Part shown: one piece after another, positions 4,826 to 5,733 of the stretch
Numbering within the stretch: the stretch's first letter is position 1
Layout: every line of letters starts with the position of its first letter
Source of the DNA: an uncultured Coriobacteriaceae bacterium
GTDB taxonomy: Bacteria; Actinomycetota; Coriobacteriia; Coriobacteriales; QAMH01
Direction of reading: 5' to 3'
DNA length: 5,733 nucleotides
Assembly: GCA_900556425.1 (NCBI GenBank)
Contig: USOR01000061.1
Span: 1-5,733 of the forward strand
Notes under the pieces: generated by a model
Databases searched by the model: none
Seen by the model: only the letters and a program-made list of their open reading frames with translations
Told to the model about the DNA's origin: nothing
Translations under genes and position numbers: made by a program

Positions 4826-5733
4826 ATGAAGAACAAGCGCAAGACCCGCGAGAGGAAGCCTCTCTCGTTTGCAATCTACGTCATGGGGGCGTTTTTGCTC
4901 ACGGCGGCCATGACGGTGCTCATCACGGCCGCCGCCATCGCGATCGTCTGGAACGTCGGTTACGCCGGCGCGCCAAGTGATGAGGAAATCTTCGCCGCCG
5001 TGCTCATCTCCGGGGCCATCGCCCTCGTGCTCTCCATCATTCTCGGCCTCTACTTCGCCATCGGCATCGCGCGTCCCGTCGGCCGCATCGCAGATACCGC
5101 CTCGGCAATCAAGGAAGGCAACCTCTCCGCCCGTACGGGGCTTGGCGGCGATGATCAGCTCGGTCAGCTCGGCCAGCGTTTCGATGAGATGGCAGACGCC
5201 ATCGAGCGCGACCGCGACCTCGAGCGTCAGCTCATCGGCGACGTAGCCCATGAGCTGCGTACGCCGCTCATGGCCATCCAGGCCACGGTCGAAGCCATCC
5301 AGGATGGCGTCTTCGAAGCAGATGAGGAGCATCTCAACACCATCTCGTTCGAGACGCGTCGTCTGGGCCGCCTGGTCGAGGCGCTTCTGCACCTCAACCG
5401 TCTCGAGAACGGCACGGCTGAAGTCAAGCGCAACCTCGTCAATCTCAGTAGCGTGGTGAACGGCCTTTCGACGACGCACGAAGCGCTTCTCGAAAGCTCC
5501 GGCATCATGTTCTTCACCGATGTCGATCCCAACGTCATGATTATCGGCGACCAGGACCTCATCTCACAGGCCGTCGCCAATCTGCTTTCCAATGCCGTGC
5601 GCTACACGCCTGAGAACGGCATGGTCAGTCTCGAGCTTACGCGTGATAACGGGTACGCCAAGATCTCCGTGCGTGATACGGGCGTTGGCATTTCCCAAGA
5701 GGACATGAAGAAGGTCTTCTCGCGCTTCTGGCG
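4826..5733 (+). CDS. Sensor histidine kinase, HAMP type (3' end outside window)
   Basis: The visible 302 residues begin with a basic cytoplasmic tail (MKNKRKTRERK), then TM1 (about 15-42), a loop of only about 12 residues (NVGYAGAPSDEE) and TM2 (about 55-80). A HAMP linker follows (about 81-133, starting IARPVGRI), then the HisKA dimerisation domain with H-box DVAHELRTPL, phosphoacceptor H142. The HATPase domain shows the N-box NLLSNAVRYT (N256 the likely Mg-ATP-contacting Asn) and G1 box DTGVGI (284-289), and is cut at the F-box region (VFSRFW). The frame stays open to the window end. ATG 4826 is two codons after the regulator's TAG and in the same frame; only a distant GAGG (4811-4814) resembles a Shine-Dalgarno, so translational coupling is likely. 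The tiny loop suggests sensing within the membrane or through a partner protein. Ligand unknown. Confidence 0.95.
   Translation, partial: MKNKRKTRERKPLSFAIYVMGAFLLTAAMTVLITAAAIAIVWNVGYAGAPSDEEIFAAVLISGAIALVLSIILGLYFAIGIARPVGRIADTASAIKEGNLSARTGLGGDDQLGQLGQRFDEMADAIERDRDLERQLIGDVAHELRTPLMAIQATVEAIQDGVFEADEEHLNTISFETRRLGRLVEALLHLNRLENGTAEVKRNLVNLSSVVNGLSTTHEALLESSGIMFFTDVDPNVMIIGDQDLISQAVANLLSNAVRYTPENGMVSLELTRDNGYAKISVRDTGVGISQEDMKKVFSRFW

Noticed and set aside
4598..5479. 293-codon open frame on the - strand across the regulator/kinase junction
   Set aside because: It is the complement of highly conserved two-component motifs and translates to low-complexity, Asp/Glu/Gly/Arg-rich sequence with no family resemblance.

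Overview
The window is GC-rich, densely coded and entirely + strand. Gene content suggests a Gram-positive, high-GC anaerobe, most plausibly a member of the Coriobacteriia (Actinomycetota). This rests on a TIGR03905-type TSCPD protein next to purB, a Tat-targeted lipoprotein, an oxygen-sensitive radical SAM enzyme, and intergenic GGGGACAGACCC repeats. The taxonomic call is inference and no marker gene settles it.

Layout. (1) 1-711 is the C-terminal part of a BioB/HydE/PylB-like radical SAM protein ending in an unusual Cys-Cys-Cys tail; its iron-sulfur-binding half lies upstream of the window. (2) 712-904 is a non-coding gap filled mostly by repeat cassette A: two direct copies of a GGGGACAGACCC element, one ATTTCGAG...GAGAAAT palindromic element, and a third copy folded into a perfect 10-bp hairpin. 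A likely purB promoter follows. (3) 905-3870 looks like one transcription unit: purB (adenylosuccinate lyase), a 93-aa cysteine-rich TSCPD protein and a 443-aa Tat-exported lipoprotein. Gaps are 8 and 0 bp, and the Shine-Dalgarno of the second gene overlaps the purB stop. (4) 3871-4087 is a second gap carrying repeat cassette B, with the same ordered parts but the last copy inverted, so that copies can form a 14-bp stem. A good promoter lies just downstream. (5) 4088-5733 is a two-component system: an OmpR/PhoB-family response regulator and, 6 bp later, a HAMP-containing histidine kinase with a very short extracytoplasmic loop, cut by the window end.

How the genes work together. PurB supplies two steps of purine synthesis. 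The TSCPD protein resembles a domain found at the C-terminus of some ribonucleotide reductases, so a nucleotide link is conceivable but unproven. The lipoprotein has no recognised function. The regulator and kinase should form a cognate pair sensing something at or in the membrane; their targets are not shown.

No CRISPR array, tRNA, rRNA, transposase or clear new multi-gene system is visible. The most distinctive features are the two matched composite repeat cassettes, each starting within a few bases of an upstream stop codon, and the fact that all five visible stop codons are TAG.
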